A stretch of DNA of 64,000 bases, from assembly GCF_946415235.1 (NCBI RefSeq), contig NZ_CAMKRR010000008.1:1-64000 (forward strand). The letters are read 5' to 3'. Positions 16,253 to 25,016 of the stretch are shown piece after piece. Position numbers and translations under genes: made by a program. The DNA comes from an uncultured Ruminococcus sp. (GTDB taxonomy: Bacteria > Bacillota > Clostridia > Oscillospirales > Ruminococcaceae). Numbering within the stretch: position 1 is the first letter of the stretch; every line of letters begins with the position of its first letter. The notes under the pieces were generated by a model. That model was not told the origin of the DNA. It saw only the letters and a program-made list of their open reading frames with translations, and did not search any database.

Positions 16253-17097
16253 GCCGAGGCGAGCTTTTTGCTCGGTGCCGCGGGCTCATAGCCCTGCGCG
16301 ATGAGGAGTCCGCGGACTTTGACACCACCTGTATCTTTCAGGATATGCTTGGGGAGAAGTTCCCCATGTTCGCTCCGAAAGAGCCTGTCCCCGATGATAA
16401 GGCGGAGGAGATAATTTCTCTTGCAAAGCGCCGCTCCGAGGGCTACCCCCTGCAGTATCTGCTGGGACAGTGGGAATTCTGGGGCTGCAATTTCAAGGTG
16501 GGCGAGGGCGTTCTCATACCACGTCCCGATACCGAGACCCTTGTGGAGCAGGTGCTTGACATCTGCCGCCGCGAACATCTCACAGCACCTAAGATAGCCG
16601 ATCTTTGCAGCGGCAGCGGCTGTATAGCCGTAGCTCTGAAAAAGGAGCTTCCCGAAGCGGAGGTCTGCGCCGTGGAGCTGTCGGAAAAGGCTCTTTATTA
16701 TCTCAGACAGAACACAGAGCTCAACGGCTGCGGCGATATAAAAATAATAAGCGGCGATGTGCTGAAAAGTGAAACTGCCCGTCAGATAACGGGACTTGAT
16801 ATACTTGTGAGCAATCCCCCTTACCTTACCTCGCAGGATATGAGGGAACTCATGACAGAGGTGAGATACGAGCCCGAATCGGCGCTTTTCGGCGGCGAGG
16901 ACGGTCTCGGCTTCTACAGAGCCCTTACGGAGCTGTGGAAAGCTTCTGTAAAGGACGGCGGATATATCGCCTATGAGTTCGGTCTCGGGCAGCATGACGC
17001 CGTGAAGGATATACTCGAAAGGAACGGCTTCACCGACGTTGAGCTTCGGCGTGACGGCGGGGGAATAATCAGAACAGCCGCCGCTGTAAAAGCATAA
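16246..17097 (+). CDS. prmC: Peptide chain release factor N5-glutamine methyltransferase
   Basis: This class I SAM-dependent methyltransferase of 283 residues modifies the GGQ glutamine of release factors. It has an N-terminal helical domain with YPLQYLLGQWEFWG, and SAM-binding motif I is IADLCSGSGCIAVAL. The catalytic NPPY appears in LVSNPPYLT, preceded by VLIPRPDTETLVE. The start is GTG 16246, inside the end of yqhQ, with AAGGAGG nine to ten bases before it. No release-factor gene adjoins it here. Confidence 0.93.
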   Translation: MVSRGELFARCRGLIALRDEESADFDTTCIFQDMLGEKFPMFAPKEPVPDDKAEEIISLAKRRSEGYPLQYLLGQWEFWGCNFKVGEGVLIPRPDTETLVEQVLDICRREHLTAPKIADLCSGSGCIAVALKKELPEAEVCAVELSEKALYYLRQNTELNGCGDIKIISGDVLKSETARQITGLDILVSNPPYLTSQDMRELMTEVRYEPESALFGGEDGLGFYRALTELWKASVKDGGYIAYEFGLGQHDAVKDILERNGFTDVELRRDGGGIIRTAAAVKA

Positions 17098-17107
17098 GTT
17101 TATGTTT

Positions 17108-17196
17108 GTAGGGGACGGTGACTCCCTATGGTATAGGTAGATGTCCGAAGGACAGAGGGTCGCGGCTCCTGTTGGGAGTCCCCGACGTCCCTTAAC
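17108..17196. repeat. Degenerate long palindromic intergenic element
   Basis: Between prmC and the phosphoesterase gene the sequence begins with GTAGGGGACGG-TGACTCCC and ends with GGGAGTCCCCGACGTCCCTTA, so its outer parts pair imperfectly. An inner small hairpin (GTCC-GAA-GGAC) lies within. The GTAGGG...CCCTTA ends match the short palindrome family found elsewhere in the window, but this copy is longer. Confidence 0.5.
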
Positions 17197-17248
17197 GGGC
17201 GTCGGTAAAGTGTCCCTTTAAATGCAGTCAAAAAAGAAAGGATAAGCC

Positions 17249-17857
17249 ATGAAAATAGCGGTATTTTCAGATATTCACGGAAATATCAAGGCTCTGAAAG
17301 CTGTTCTTGAACAGATAAGGGAAAAGAACGCAGACCTGACAGTGTTTTTAGGAGATATCTTCCAGCGCGGAAATGAAGAATTTGAATGTCTCGAACTGCT
17401 GAAAAACAGCGGTGTGGTCTGCTTAAAGGGAAACTGCGAGCTCTATGCGGAGCACGGAGTGGATGTTGATCCCGATGTGGAGCATCTGAGGAGCTATTAC
17501 GACGGCATAAGAAGCAGGCTCACAGAGGAGCAGATGCAGTTCATAAGGCAGATGCCGCTTTTCTATGAGACCGAATGTCACGGACACAAACTGCATTTTT
17601 CACACTTCCTGTTTCTTGATATTGAAAAGCCCTATCCGTTTTTACCGCTGTCAAGTCTCAGGGACGGCTCCTTCGACAGGGCTTGCGAGGGCGAAAACGT
17701 AACGAAATACGACCTTGCAGTTATCGGTCACTGTCATCAGAATTTCGTAAAAGGGAATGTGGTCTCTGTTTCAGCTTCGGGCTTAGAGGGAGCTTCATGG
17801 CTTCTTATCGAAGTCAATGATGACTCTGTCCGCTTTGAGCATATCGGCATTGCATGA
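17249..17857 (+). CDS. YfcE-like metallophosphoesterase
   Basis: This 202-residue calcineurin-like phosphoesterase carries the ordered metal-binding blocks SDIHGN, LGDIF, LKGNCE and VIGHCHQN. The GNC form of the third block is usual in the YfcE/Metallophos-2 branch, which contains small phosphodiesterases and phosphatases. No signal peptide is present, so it is cytosolic. It lies alone between a palindromic element and recA, with AAAGGA before the ATG. The substrate cannot be inferred. Confidence 0.85.
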   Translation: MKIAVFSDIHGNIKALKAVLEQIREKNADLTVFLGDIFQRGNEEFECLELLKNSGVVCLKGNCELYAEHGVDVDPDVEHLRSYYDGIRSRLTEEQMQFIRQMPLFYETECHGHKLHFSHFLFLDIEKPYPFLPLSSLRDGSFDRACEGENVTKYDLAVIGHCHQNFVKGNVVSVSASGLEGASWLLIEVNDDSVRFEHIGIA

Positions 17858-17932
17858 AAAGACGGCGGAAATAAACGGTTTTTCAGAAAATTTAAAGCTT
17901 TATATATTATAAATAGTACGGAGGAAATACCA

Positions 17933-19117
17933 ATGGCAAAGAAGGAACTTGCAAAAAAGCCTACAGTTGTAAGAGTTACCGCTGTAGAGGACAAGAAGGC
18001 TGCTCTTGACGGCGCTCTCAAGCAGATAGAAAAGAAGTACGGCGCAGGCGCGGTAATGCGCCTCGGACAGACAAAGACCCTTAACGTGGACGCTATCCCC
18101 ACAGGCTCCATGACACTTGATATGGCGCTTGGCATAGGCGGCGTTCCGAGAGGACGTATCGTTGAGATATACGGTCCCGAGAGCTCGGGTAAGACCACAG
18201 TTGCGCTGTCTATTGTCGCTCAGGCACAGAAGGCAGGCGGAGAAGCCGCATTCATCGACGTTGAACACGCTCTCGACCCTGTTTACGCAAAGGCTCTCGG
18301 AGTAAATATCGACAATCTCCTCGTTTCGCAGCCCGACAGCGGCGAACAGGCTCTCGAAATAGCGGAAGCTCTTATCCGTTCGGGCGCTATCGACGTTATA
18401 GTTCTCGACTCTATCGCTGCTATGACCACAAGAGCTGAAATTGACGGCGAAATGGGCGACCTCCATGTAGGTCAGCTGGCAAGACTTATGTCGCAGGCTA
18501 TGAGAAAGCTCACGGCGGCTATATCAAAGTCAAACTGCGTTGCCATATTCATCAATCAGATACGCGAAAAGATAGGCGTTATGTACGGAAATCCCGAGAC
18601 TACCCCCGGAGGCCGCGCTCTCAAATTCTATTCGTCGGTGCGTATAGAAGTAAGAAAGGGCGAGGTGCTCAAGTCGGGCACGGACGTTATAGGCGCCTGC
18701 ACACGCTGCAAGATAGTAAAGAACAAGGTAGCTCCGCCTTTCAAGGAGTGCGAATTCGACCTTATGTACGGCAGCGGAATCTCCCGTACAGGTGAGGTGC
18801 TTGACCTTGCCGTTGATCTTGATATCATAAAGAAGGGCGGCTCGTGGTTCAGCTACAAGGATCAGAAGCTGGGACAGGGACGCGATAACGTCAAGGAGCT
18901 TCTCCAGAACGACGAAAAGCTCATGAAGGAAATAGAGGAGCAGATACTGGCAAGAAAGGACGAGCTGAATTCCGCCGCTCCAAAGAAGAGCAAGCCTGCC
19001 GCCGAGAAGCCTGCGGCTGACGCGGAGAAGCCCGAGGCTGAGGGAGGCGCTTCCGAGGAGGACGTTCTTGCAAGCTTTGACGAGAACTTTGAGGAGTTCA
19101 CTCCCGCTGAGGAATAA
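17933..19117 (+). CDS. recA: Recombinase RecA
   Basis: This 394-residue strand-exchange ATPase has Walker [10 protein letters not shown] at residues 81-89, the catalytic Glu in the VEHALDP block, Walker [10 protein letters not shown], loop L1 [13 protein letters not shown] and loop L2 [26 protein letters not shown]. The C-terminus is a long Ala/Pro/Glu-rich acidic tail (about 50 residues), longer than in E. coli RecA. It is coupled to recX by a TAATG overlap. No LexA-type GAAC-N4-GTTC site was seen in the short upstream region. Confidence 0.98.
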   Translation: MAKKELAKKPTVVRVTAVEDKKAALDGALKQIEKKYGAGAVMRLGQTKTLNVDAIPTGSMTLDMALGIGGVPRGRIVEIYGPESSGKTTVALSIVAQAQKAGGEAAFIDVEHALDPVYAKALGVNIDNLLVSQPDSGEQALEIAEALIRSGAIDVIVLDSIAAMTTRAEIDGEMGDLHVGQLARLMSQAMRKLTAAISKSNCVAIFINQIREKIGVMYGNPETTPGGRALKFYSSVRIEVRKGEVLKSGTDVIGACTRCKIVKNKVAPPFKECEFDLMYGSGISRTGEVLDLAVDLDIIKKGGSWFSYKDQKLGQGRDNVKELLQNDEKLMKEIEEQILARKDELNSAAPKKSKPAAEKPAADAEKPEAEGGASEEDVLASFDENFEEFTPAEE

Positions 19118-19758
19118 TGAAGATAATATCTGTCACACGGTATAAGGGCTCGACCTATGAGGCTGAGCTGGACGACGGGCGGAAGCTCTACCTCCATGCC
19201 GATATCATCACCGATTTCGGCATACGCGCAGGTATGGAGACCGACCGCGATACACTACGGAAAATAGTCTACGCTTCCAACTTCCGCAGAGCCTATCAGC
19301 GGGCGCTTTACCTGCTGGACTACAGAGACTATACCTATTCGGAAATGTTCGGGAAGCTCGTTGAGAACTACAAGAGCGAACCGCTTTGCACGGCGGTAAT
19401 GAAAAGGCTCACCGAGCACGGCTTCATAGACGATGTGCGCTATGCGGAGCGTATGGCGCGGAAGCTTGTGGAAATAAAGCGCTTCGGCTACCGCAGATGC
19501 AGGAGAGAGCTCATGCAGAAGGGCATAAGTCAGTTCATCGCAGAGGATGCTCTTGCGCAATACGGAGAAGCCTTTGAGGAGAACCTCGCAGAGCTCCTGA
19601 AAACGAAACATTCCCGTTATCTTACGGACCGTGAGGACAGAAAATCAATAGAAAAGGTCAAAAGCGCACTTGTGCGGTACGGATATGACTTTACAGAGAT
19701 AAACCGTGCCGTAAAGGAGTATTTTGAATGTGCGGACGGCCTTGAGGAGGAAAACTGA
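19117..19758 (+). CDS. recX: RecA regulator RecX
   Basis: This 213-residue all-helical protein of the RecX family binds RecA filaments. Typical three-helix repeats are seen: ALYLLDYRDYTYSEMFGKL, VMKRLTEHGFIDDVRYAERMARK and KRFGYRRCRRELMQKGIS. Its start overlaps the recA stop by one base, so translation is coupled. The beginning ([30 protein letters not shown]) is the small beta domain common in Gram-positive RecX. It ends one base before rimO. Confidence 0.93.
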   Translation: MKIISVTRYKGSTYEAELDDGRKLYLHADIITDFGIRAGMETDRDTLRKIVYASNFRRAYQRALYLLDYRDYTYSEMFGKLVENYKSEPLCTAVMKRLTEHGFIDDVRYAERMARKLVEIKRFGYRRCRRELMQKGISQFIAEDALAQYGEAFEENLAELLKTKHSRYLTDREDRKSIEKVKSALVRYGYDFTEINRAVKEYFECADGLEEEN

Positions 19759-19759
19759 T

Positions 19760-21091
19760 ATGGCGATCAAGGTGGGCATGGTGTCCCTTGGCTGCTCGAA
19801 AAATCTCGTTGACTCTGAGCGTATGCTGTATAAGCTCAGAAAGCACGGCTACAAGCTGGTCACAGAACCGGGGCTTGCGGACGTTGCGGTAGTCAACACC
19901 TGCGGCTTCATAAAGGCTGCAAAGGAAGAAGCTATTGAAACTATCCTCGAGCTTGGAAAGCTCAAGGAGGAGGGCAGCCTCAAAAAGATTATAATAACAG
20001 GCTGTCTTGTGGAAAGATACAAGGAAGAGGCTGCGGAGCAGTTCCCCGAGGCGGACGCTGTCATAGGCATAGGCGATACGAAGGATATTGTCGATATACT
20101 CGACCATGTCCTTGCCGACGAGCACGTTGTGCGCTTTGCACCGAAGCTCGAAGCTGAGCTCTGCGGCGAAAGAGTGATATCGACTCTGCCCTTCTTTACT
20201 TATCTGAAGATCGCGGAGGGCTGCTCGAACTGCTGCACATACTGCGCTATACCCATGATAAGAGGCAAATTCCGCAGCGTTCCCATGGAAAAGGTAATAG
20301 AGGAAGCGAAATTCCTTGCGGCAAACGGCGTTACCGAGCTGGTCGTCATCGCTCAGGACACAGCGCTCTACGGCAAGGACCTCTACGGCGAACCGAAGCT
20401 TGCGGAGCTCCTCACAGAGCTGTGCAAAATAGACGGTCTGCGCTGGATACGCACTCTCTACTGCTATCCAGAGCGAATAACGGACGAGCTCCTCGATGTT
20501 ATCGCCCGTGAGGACAAGCTCGTTAAGTACCTTGAGATACCTATACAGCACTGTAACGGTGATATACTCAGGCGTATGAACCGCTGGGGCGATACGGAAA
20601 AGCTTGAAGCCCTGTTCAGGCATATACGCGAGAAGGTCCCTGATATAATACTAAGGACAACTCTCATAACAGGCTTCCCCGGAGAGACCGAGGAGCAGTT
20701 TGAGGAGCTTGCGGAGTTCGTGAAGAGAGTCCGCTTTGACAGGCTGGGCTGCTTTGCCTATTCCCGCGAGGAGGGCACGAAGGCGTATGAATTCCCCGAT
20801 CAGATAGACGAGGAAACAGCCGCTCACCGTGCGGATATAATTATGGAGCAGCAGATGCTGATAAGCTGCGAGAATAACGAAAAGCTCATGGGTGCAGAGC
20901 TTGAAGCCGCAGTCGAGGGATTTGACAAGTTCGGCGAGTGCTGGTTCGGCAGAACGCAGCTCGATGCTCCCGATATAGACGGAAAAGTATTCTTTACTTC
21001 CGAAAAGCCCCTTGGTATCGGAGATCATGTTAAAATAAGGATAACCGATACCCTTGATTACGATCTTATAGGAGAGGTGATAGACCAATGA
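19760..21091 (+). CDS. rimO: Ribosomal protein S12 methylthiotransferase
   Basis: This 443-residue radical-SAM enzyme methylthiolates an Asp of ribosomal protein S12. It has an N-terminal UPF0004 domain with three cluster Cys (LGCSKN, NTCGF and TGCL). The radical-SAM domain carries the CX3CX2C motif in CSNCCTYCAIP, and a C-terminal TRAM domain ends with KVKIRITDTLDYDLIGEV-like sequence. I chose ATG 19760 because GAGGAGG precedes it by nine bases. The longer ORF start has no such site. It overlaps pgsA by ATGA. Confidence 0.94.
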   Translation: MAIKVGMVSLGCSKNLVDSERMLYKLRKHGYKLVTEPGLADVAVVNTCGFIKAAKEEAIETILELGKLKEEGSLKKIIITGCLVERYKEEAAEQFPEADAVIGIGDTKDIVDILDHVLADEHVVRFAPKLEAELCGERVISTLPFFTYLKIAEGCSNCCTYCAIPMIRGKFRSVPMEKVIEEAKFLAANGVTELVVIAQDTALYGKDLYGEPKLAELLTELCKIDGLRWIRTLYCYPERITDELLDVIAREDKLVKYLEIPIQHCNGDILRRMNRWGDTEKLEALFRHIREKVPDIILRTTLITGFPGETEEQFEELAEFVKRVRFDRLGCFAYSREEGTKAYEFPDQIDEETAAHRADIIMEQQMLISCENNEKLMGAELEAAVEGFDKFGECWFGRTQLDAPDIDGKVFFTSEKPLGIGDHVKIRITDTLDYDLIGEVIDQ

Positions 21092-21672
21092 ACCTGCCAA
21101 ATAAGCTGACTCTTCTGAGAGTCCTTCTTATTCCGTTTTTTCTTTTGTTCATGTATTTAGACGTACCATTCCATTATGCAATAGCGCTGGTCATATTCGG
21201 AGCTGCTTCTATAACAGACGCTCTTGACGGAAAGATCGCAAGATCGAGAAATCTTGTGACAAATTTCGGAAAATTCCTCGATCCGCTGGCAGATAAGGTG
21301 CTCGTTATCGCTGCACTTGCTGTATTTGTGGAGCTCCCCGAGATAAGGGTGGGCGCTGTTCCCTTCATTATCATAACCGCAAGAGAATTCATGGTCTCGG
21401 GACTGAGGCTTCTTGCCGCAAACAGCGGTATCGTCGTTGCGGCGGGCATATGGGGCAAGCTTAAAACTGCCTTTACCATGATAGCTATCGTAGCGATACT
21501 CTTATGGCTCAGTCTCTGCTTTGATCTCAGTATCGGTTTCCCCGAGACGTTCAGGAATGCTGTGGATAATGTGCTTATCCCCGTACTTATCTGGATAGCA
21601 GTCGTTCTTACAGTCATTTCGGGAGTTGTTTACCTTAAAGGCTACTGGAACCTTATCGACTCGGATAAGTAA
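21088..21672 (+). CDS. pgsA: CDP-diacylglycerol-glycerol-3-phosphate 3-phosphatidyltransferase
   Basis: This 194-residue integral membrane enzyme makes phosphatidylglycerol phosphate. The CDP-alcohol phosphotransferase motif DG(X2)AR(X8)G(X3)D(X3)D is present as DALDGKIARSRNLVTNFGKFLDPLADK. The flanking sequences MNLPNKLTLLRVLLIPFF and TAREFMVSGLRLLA are typical of PgsA. About five membrane helices can be seen. ATGA overlap with rimO places it at the end of the recA-recX-rimO-pgsA unit. Confidence 0.95.
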   Translation: MNLPNKLTLLRVLLIPFFLLFMYLDVPFHYAIALVIFGAASITDALDGKIARSRNLVTNFGKFLDPLADKVLVIAALAVFVELPEIRVGAVPFIIITAREFMVSGLRLLAANSGIVVAAGIWGKLKTAFTMIAIVAILLWLSLCFDLSIGFPETFRNAVDNVLIPVLIWIAVVLTVISGVVYLKGYWNLIDSDK

Positions 21673-21700
21673 TATCATGTCTCTTTGAAAGGAGAATAAA

Positions 21701-22087
21701 ATGAAACACTGTGCAGGTCAGGTAAAATACCTGGCAGCAATAAAGGAATTATCGGAAAAAGAGGATACTGTCCGCTGCGTTGGTATTGCCCGTCATCTTG
21801 GGGTATCAAGGCCCAGCGTCAGCAAAATGCTCAGGTGCCTTGCAAACTGCGGACTGGTCTATGAGGACTTCTGCAACAGCGTGGTGCTCACTCCCGAGGG
21901 AGAGGAGACCGTGGAAAGGCTTTTTTCTTCATTTGACGAGGTATATGCTTTCTTCCGCAGGTTTTTGAAGCTCCCGCATGAGGAAGCCCACGAGCAGGCA
22001 ATAAAGTTCATCACGGAGTTCCCGCAGGATACCTGCGAGCGCGTAAAAGTGCTCATAAGGCGTACTCTTAAGAAAAAAGGAGCATAA
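21701..22087 (+). CDS. DtxR/MntR-like metal-responsive regulator
   Basis: It is a small protein of 128 residues. A winged helix at residues 8-70 has VRCVGIARHLGVSRPSVSKMLRCLANCGLV as the DNA-reading part, followed by LTPEGEETVERLF. The C-terminal helical part (LPHEEAHEQAIKFITEF) has His/Glu residues where MntR/DtxR proteins bind metal and dimerise. The short length without an SH3-like tail fits MntR more than DtxR. A MarR-like regulator is the alternative. AAAGGAG precedes the ATG. No transporter lies adjacent to suggest the metal. Confidence 0.68.
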   Translation: MKHCAGQVKYLAAIKELSEKEDTVRCVGIARHLGVSRPSVSKMLRCLANCGLVYEDFCNSVVLTPEGEETVERLFSSFDEVYAFFRRFLKLPHEEAHEQAIKFITEFPQDTCERVKVLIRRTLKKKGA

Positions 22088-22092
22088 AGACG

Positions 22093-22117
22093 AGCCCCGA
22101 GGCGATGCCTCGGGGCT
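22093..22117. terminator. Strong GC hairpin between convergent genes
   Basis: AGCCCCGAGGC and GCCTCGGGGCT form a perfect 11-bp stem with a 3-base loop between the regulator gene (plus) and htpG (minus). The plus side lacks a T tract and the minus side continues as CGTCTTTAT, so termination is likely but not classical. Confidence 0.55.
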
Positions 22118-22126
22118 TGATGTATC

Positions 22127-22153
22127 TGTAGGGGCGCACATTGTGCGCCCGTA
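22127..22153 (+). repeat. Short palindrome family copy (GGGCGCAC arm)
   Basis: TGTAGGGGCGCAC-ATT-GTGCGCCCG follows the shared pattern TGTAGGGGCG...CGCCCG with its own inner stem bases. Confidence 0.8.
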
Positions 22154-22173
22154 ATCATATTTCACAGCATTTA

Positions 22174-24075
22174 TCACATAAGCTCGCAGATGAGGTTGGA
22201 GAACTCAACGGGGTTCTCAATGCTCATGCCCTCGATAAGAAGAGCCTGATCGTAGAGGAGCTGTGCGTACTTGCCCAGCTTTTCCTTGTCGCCGCTCTCG
22301 CTTAGAGCTTTCAGCTTGCCGAATATAGCATGATCGGCATTGAGCTCAAGTACTCTCTGTGCGTGTACCTTCTGGTCTGTAGGCATTGAATTGAGCACCT
22401 TTTCCATTTCAAGGGATATCTCGCCCTCGCTGGTAAGGCATACGGGGTGGGACTTAAGTCTCTGTGAGATAGCTACCTTTGTTACCTTGCCGTTGAGAGC
22501 TTCCTGAAGCTCCTTGAGAAGGTCGGCGCTTTCCTCTTCCTTAGCCTTGATCTCTTCCTTCTTTTCGGGGGAATCGAGTCCCAGGTCGTCTGCGGATACA
22601 GACTTGAATTCCTTCTCCTTGTACTTCATCAGCGACTTTACCGCAAACTCGTCGATATTATCCGTGAGGTAAAGTATCTCGAAGCCGTTGTCCTTTACAA
22701 GCTCTGTCTGCGGGAGCTGCTCGATACGTGCTGCGCTCTCGCCTGTAGCGTAGTAGATGTACTTCTGATCCTCGCGCATACCTGTTACGTACTCGTCAAG
22801 AGTTACCAGCTTCTGCCCGTTTGAGGATGTGAACAGGAGAAGATCCTGAAGCTTTTCCTTGTTCATGCCAAAGTCGCTGTAGATACCGTATTTGAGCTGC
22901 AAGCCGAAGGCTTTCCAGAACTCCTCATACTTCTCACGCTCGTTCTTGAGCATTTTTTTCAGCTCGTTGCTGATGGTCTTTTCTATGCTCTTTGCAATGG
23001 CTTTGAGCTGTCTGTCGTGCTGGAGCATCTCACGGGAGATATTCAGCGACAGATCCTCGCTGTCAACAAGTCCCTTTACGAAGCTGAAATAATCGGGGAG
23101 AAGGTCCGCACACTTGTCCATGATGAGAACGCCGTTTGAGTAGAGCTGCAGGCCCTTTTCGTACTCCTTTGAGTAATAGTCAAACGGAGCCTTCGACGGG
23201 ATATACAGCAGGGCGTTGTATGCGGGCATTTCGTTGCTTATATGCGAATATTTCAGAGGAGCGTTGTAATCATAGAACTTCTCTGTGTAGAAGTGCTTGT
23301 AGTCCTCCTCCTTGAGCTCGTTCTTGTTCTTCTTCCAGAGAGGTGTCATGCTGTTGAGTGTCTCTACCTCGATGTAGTCCTCGTACTCAACAGGGAAATT
23401 CTTCTCCTTTTCCTCCTCGGTCTGCTCCTTTGGACGGCTGTGGGATACTTCCATTTTGATAGGGAAGCGGATATAGTCGGAATACTTGCTGATAAGTGAC
23501 TTTATCCTGTACTGGTCGAGGAACTCGCCGTAGTTCTCGTCCTCGGTATCGTCAAGCATTTCGAGGATTATCTCGGTGCCTGTGTTCTTTTTGTCGGCTT
23601 CGGTGATAGTATAGCCGTCAACGCCCTCGGACTCCCACTGATAAGCCTTGTCGCTGCCGTAAGCCTTGGATATTACCGTGACCTTCTTTGCAACCATGAA
23701 TGCTGAGTAGAAGCCTACGCCGAACTGTCCGATTATCTGGTTGTCTTCTTCGAGCTTGTTCTCGTTCTTGAACTTGAATGAACCGCTGTTTGCAATAGTA
23801 CCGAGGTTGTTTTCGAGCTCTTCCTCGGTCATGCCGATACCGTTATCGGTGATCTTGAGGGTACGGCTGTCCTTATCGGCGGATATCCATATTGCGAAGT
23901 CGTCTTTATTAAGACCGACCTTGTCGTCGGTGAGAGATTTGAAATAAAGCTTATCTATAGCGTCGCTTGCATTGGAGATAAGCTCACGGAGAAAGATCTC
24001 CTTATGAGTATAGATCGAGTGGATCATCATATCAAGCAGTCTTTTGGACTCTGCTTTGAACTGTTTGGTTTCCAT
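22174..24075 (-). CDS. htpG: Molecular chaperone HtpG (Hsp90)
   Basis: The start was set at ATG 24075 ([43 protein letters not shown]), giving 633 residues. The upstream Met codons overlap the ribosome site GGAG. The N-terminal GHKL ATPase has the Asp in ITDNGIGMT and the [14 protein letters not shown] lid glycines. The middle domain has the catalytic-loop region [14 protein letters not shown]. The C-terminal dimerisation domain is present, so the length is normal. It is a cytosolic ATP-driven folding chaperone. A perfect CIRCE element between promoter and gene predicts HrcA control. Confidence 0.97.
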   Translation of the reverse strand: METKQFKAESKRLLDMMIHSIYTHKEIFLRELISNASDAIDKLYFKSLTDDKVGLNKDDFAIWISADKDSRTLKITDNGIGMTEEELENNLGTIANSGSFKFKNENKLEEDNQIIGQFGVGFYSAFMVAKKVTVISKAYGSDKAYQWESEGVDGYTITEADKKNTGTEIILEMLDDTEDENYGEFLDQYRIKSLISKYSDYIRFPIKMEVSHSRPKEQTEEEKEKNFPVEYEDYIEVETLNSMTPLWKKNKNELKEEDYKHFYTEKFYDYNAPLKYSHISNEMPAYNALLYIPSKAPFDYYSKEYEKGLQLYSNGVLIMDKCADLLPDYFSFVKGLVDSEDLSLNISREMLQHDRQLKAIAKSIEKTISNELKKMLKNEREKYEEFWKAFGLQLKYGIYSDFGMNKEKLQDLLLFTSSNGQKLVTLDEYVTGMREDQKYIYYATGESAARIEQLPQTELVKDNGFEILYLTDNIDEFAVKSLMKYKEKEFKSVSADDLGLDSPEKKEEIKAKEEESADLLKELQEALNGKVTKVAISQRLKSHPVCLTSEGEISLEMEKVLNSMPTDQKVHAQRVLELNADHAIFGKLKALSESGDKEKLGKYAQLLYDQALLIEGMSIENPVEFSNLICELM

Positions 24076-24097
24076 AAAAAACATCTCCATAGTGAAA

Positions 24098-24124
24098 TTA
24101 GCACTCTATCTCTTAGAGTGCTAA
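24098..24124. promoter_or_regulatory. CIRCE element (HrcA operator) of htpG
   Basis: TTAGCACTC and GAGTGCTAA are perfect 9-base inverted repeats separated by 9 bases (TATCTCTTA), identical to the CIRCE consensus. It lies just downstream of the htpG promoter and within its leader, where HrcA would repress at normal temperature. Confidence 0.95.
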
Positions 24125-24128
24125 AACA

Positions 24129-24158
24129 AGTATATAACTTTTACGGGGTCAAAGTCAA
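24129..24158 (-). promoter_or_regulatory. Sigma-A promoter of htpG
   Basis: On the minus strand TTGACT (24153-24158) and TATACT (24129-24134) are 18 bases apart. The CIRCE element begins five bases downstream of the -10 box, covering the expected transcription start. Confidence 0.7.
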
Positions 24159-24211
24159 GGGAAAGAAGAAATGTTTACAATTTGTTCATATTTAGCTTTC
24201 CATAATTCGTC

Positions 24212-24241
24212 TTGACAAAACCCTGTACTTTGGTATATAAT
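24212..24241 (+). promoter_or_regulatory. Sigma-A promoter of the T-box/cysS unit
   Basis: TTGACA (24212-24217) and TATAAT (24236-24241) are 18 bases apart. Transcription from about 24248 would run through the T-box leader. Confidence 0.8.
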
Positions 24242-24324
24242 TATTTTTAGAGCTTAGAGCTCATATTATACAATTAAATTCTAAGATCTTAGTTCTGAGG
24301 TCTTAGTTCTTAATAAAAGGCGTA

Positions 24325-24538
24325 GCAGTCAGAGTAGCTTTTCTGCGGACTTTCAGAGAGTGTGCGGCAGGTGCGAGCACACAGTCGGGTCAAGTGAAGT
24401 GCGGCTGTCAGCTTCGGCAGTGAAGCGGTATGTGTGTAGCTGCCGGCGTTTCGTCCGCGTTAAGGATATGATGAGTTAAAACGGAGTGGAAACGTGCATC
24501 TGCGCCTCCGAGGTATTGCCTCGGGGGCGTTTGTTATT
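24325..24538 (+). promoter_or_regulatory. T-box riboswitch, cysteine specifier
   Basis: Stem I is recognisable. The base pair arms are GCAGTC and GGCTGT, and the AGTA motif of the specifier bulge is at 24332-24336. The conserved AGAGAG is followed by TGTGC...GCACA enclosing the AGGTGCGA apical loop. The 3' side of the specifier loop is GAAG-TGC-G, giving TGC, a cysteine codon, at 24400-24402. The T-box sequence is GGAGTGGAAACGTGC (24483-24497). A competing terminator follows at 24503-24529, an 11-bp stem CGCCTCCGAGG/CCTCGGGGGCG, then TTTGTTATT. Uncharged tRNA-Cys would favour readthrough into the 125-aa gene and cysS. Confidence 0.88.
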
Positions 24539-24552
24539 GTAAGGAGGCTCAT

Positions 24553-24930
24553 ATGAATATAATAAAGTATCCCTCGGACGAGGCAGTAAACGAAGCTGTA
24601 AAGAACGACAGCAGGTTCCTTGCGGCTGTAAGCCTTGACGGAAGCATGGCTTATGTGGGCGCGGCTGACGACGCGGGAGACCATATCGCTCTCCTTGAAA
24701 GCTTCGGCGAGGAGAGCCCCTCGGGCTTTTTCAGGCTCAGCTTCGACAGCCTTACTGCCGACTGGACATTCTCATGTCCGCGGAGCTATAATGGTATCAC
24801 CGAGGAAAAGGAGCGCATGGGAGCTTACTACCGCGACGGACTGCGGATACTGCCAGAGTTCCTTGTGATGTTCGGCTATTTCTCTAAGCTGAAAATAAAG
24901 AACCCGCCCCCTGAGATATGGGAATTTTAA
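24553..24930 (+). CDS. Unknown 125-residue protein, first gene behind the Cys T-box
   Basis: This soluble acidic protein begins MNIIKYPSDEAVNEAVKNDSRFLAAVSLDGSMAYVGAADDAGDHIALLE and ends with the Pro-rich KIKNPPPEIWEF. It has no signal peptide or membrane helix and only one Cys. AAGGAGG lies seven bases before the ATG, directly after the T-box terminator. It is therefore read only when tRNA-Cys is undercharged, together with cysS 86 bases downstream. I do not recognise a family. A role linked to cysteine supply or CysRS is inferred from regulation alone. Confidence 0.75.
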   Translation: MNIIKYPSDEAVNEAVKNDSRFLAAVSLDGSMAYVGAADDAGDHIALLESFGEESPSGFFRLSFDSLTADWTFSCPRSYNGITEEKERMGAYYRDGLRILPEFLVMFGYFSKLKIKNPPPEIWEF

Positions 24931-24961
24931 TGCGTAATTATTGCATGAACGATAATTAATA

Positions 24962-24990
24962 TGTATGGGCGCACAATGTGCGCCCATACA
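24962..24990. repeat. Short palindrome family copy (perfect 13-bp arms)
   Basis: TGTATGGGCGCAC-AAT-GTGCGCCCATACA is a perfect 13-bp inverted repeat in the gap before cysS. It belongs to the TGTAGGGGCG family with a T in place of one G and a compensating A on the other arm. Confidence 0.8.
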
Positions 24991-25016
24991 AAATAAAATA
25001 TTTCGGAGGAATAAAA

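Noticed and set aside
17858-17932. LexA/SOS box upstream of recA
   Set aside because: No GAAC-N4-GTTC-like site was found in the 75-base gap. Control from further upstream cannot be excluded.
19691-20623. 310-aa minus-strand ORF opposite rimO
   Set aside because: It is a shadow frame of rimO, which has an intact radical-SAM motif and correct start signals.
24978-25016. Upstream 13-codon extension of cysS
   Set aside because: It begins inside a palindromic repeat, and the ATG at 25017 has the CGGAGGA site and matches the usual CysRS beginning.
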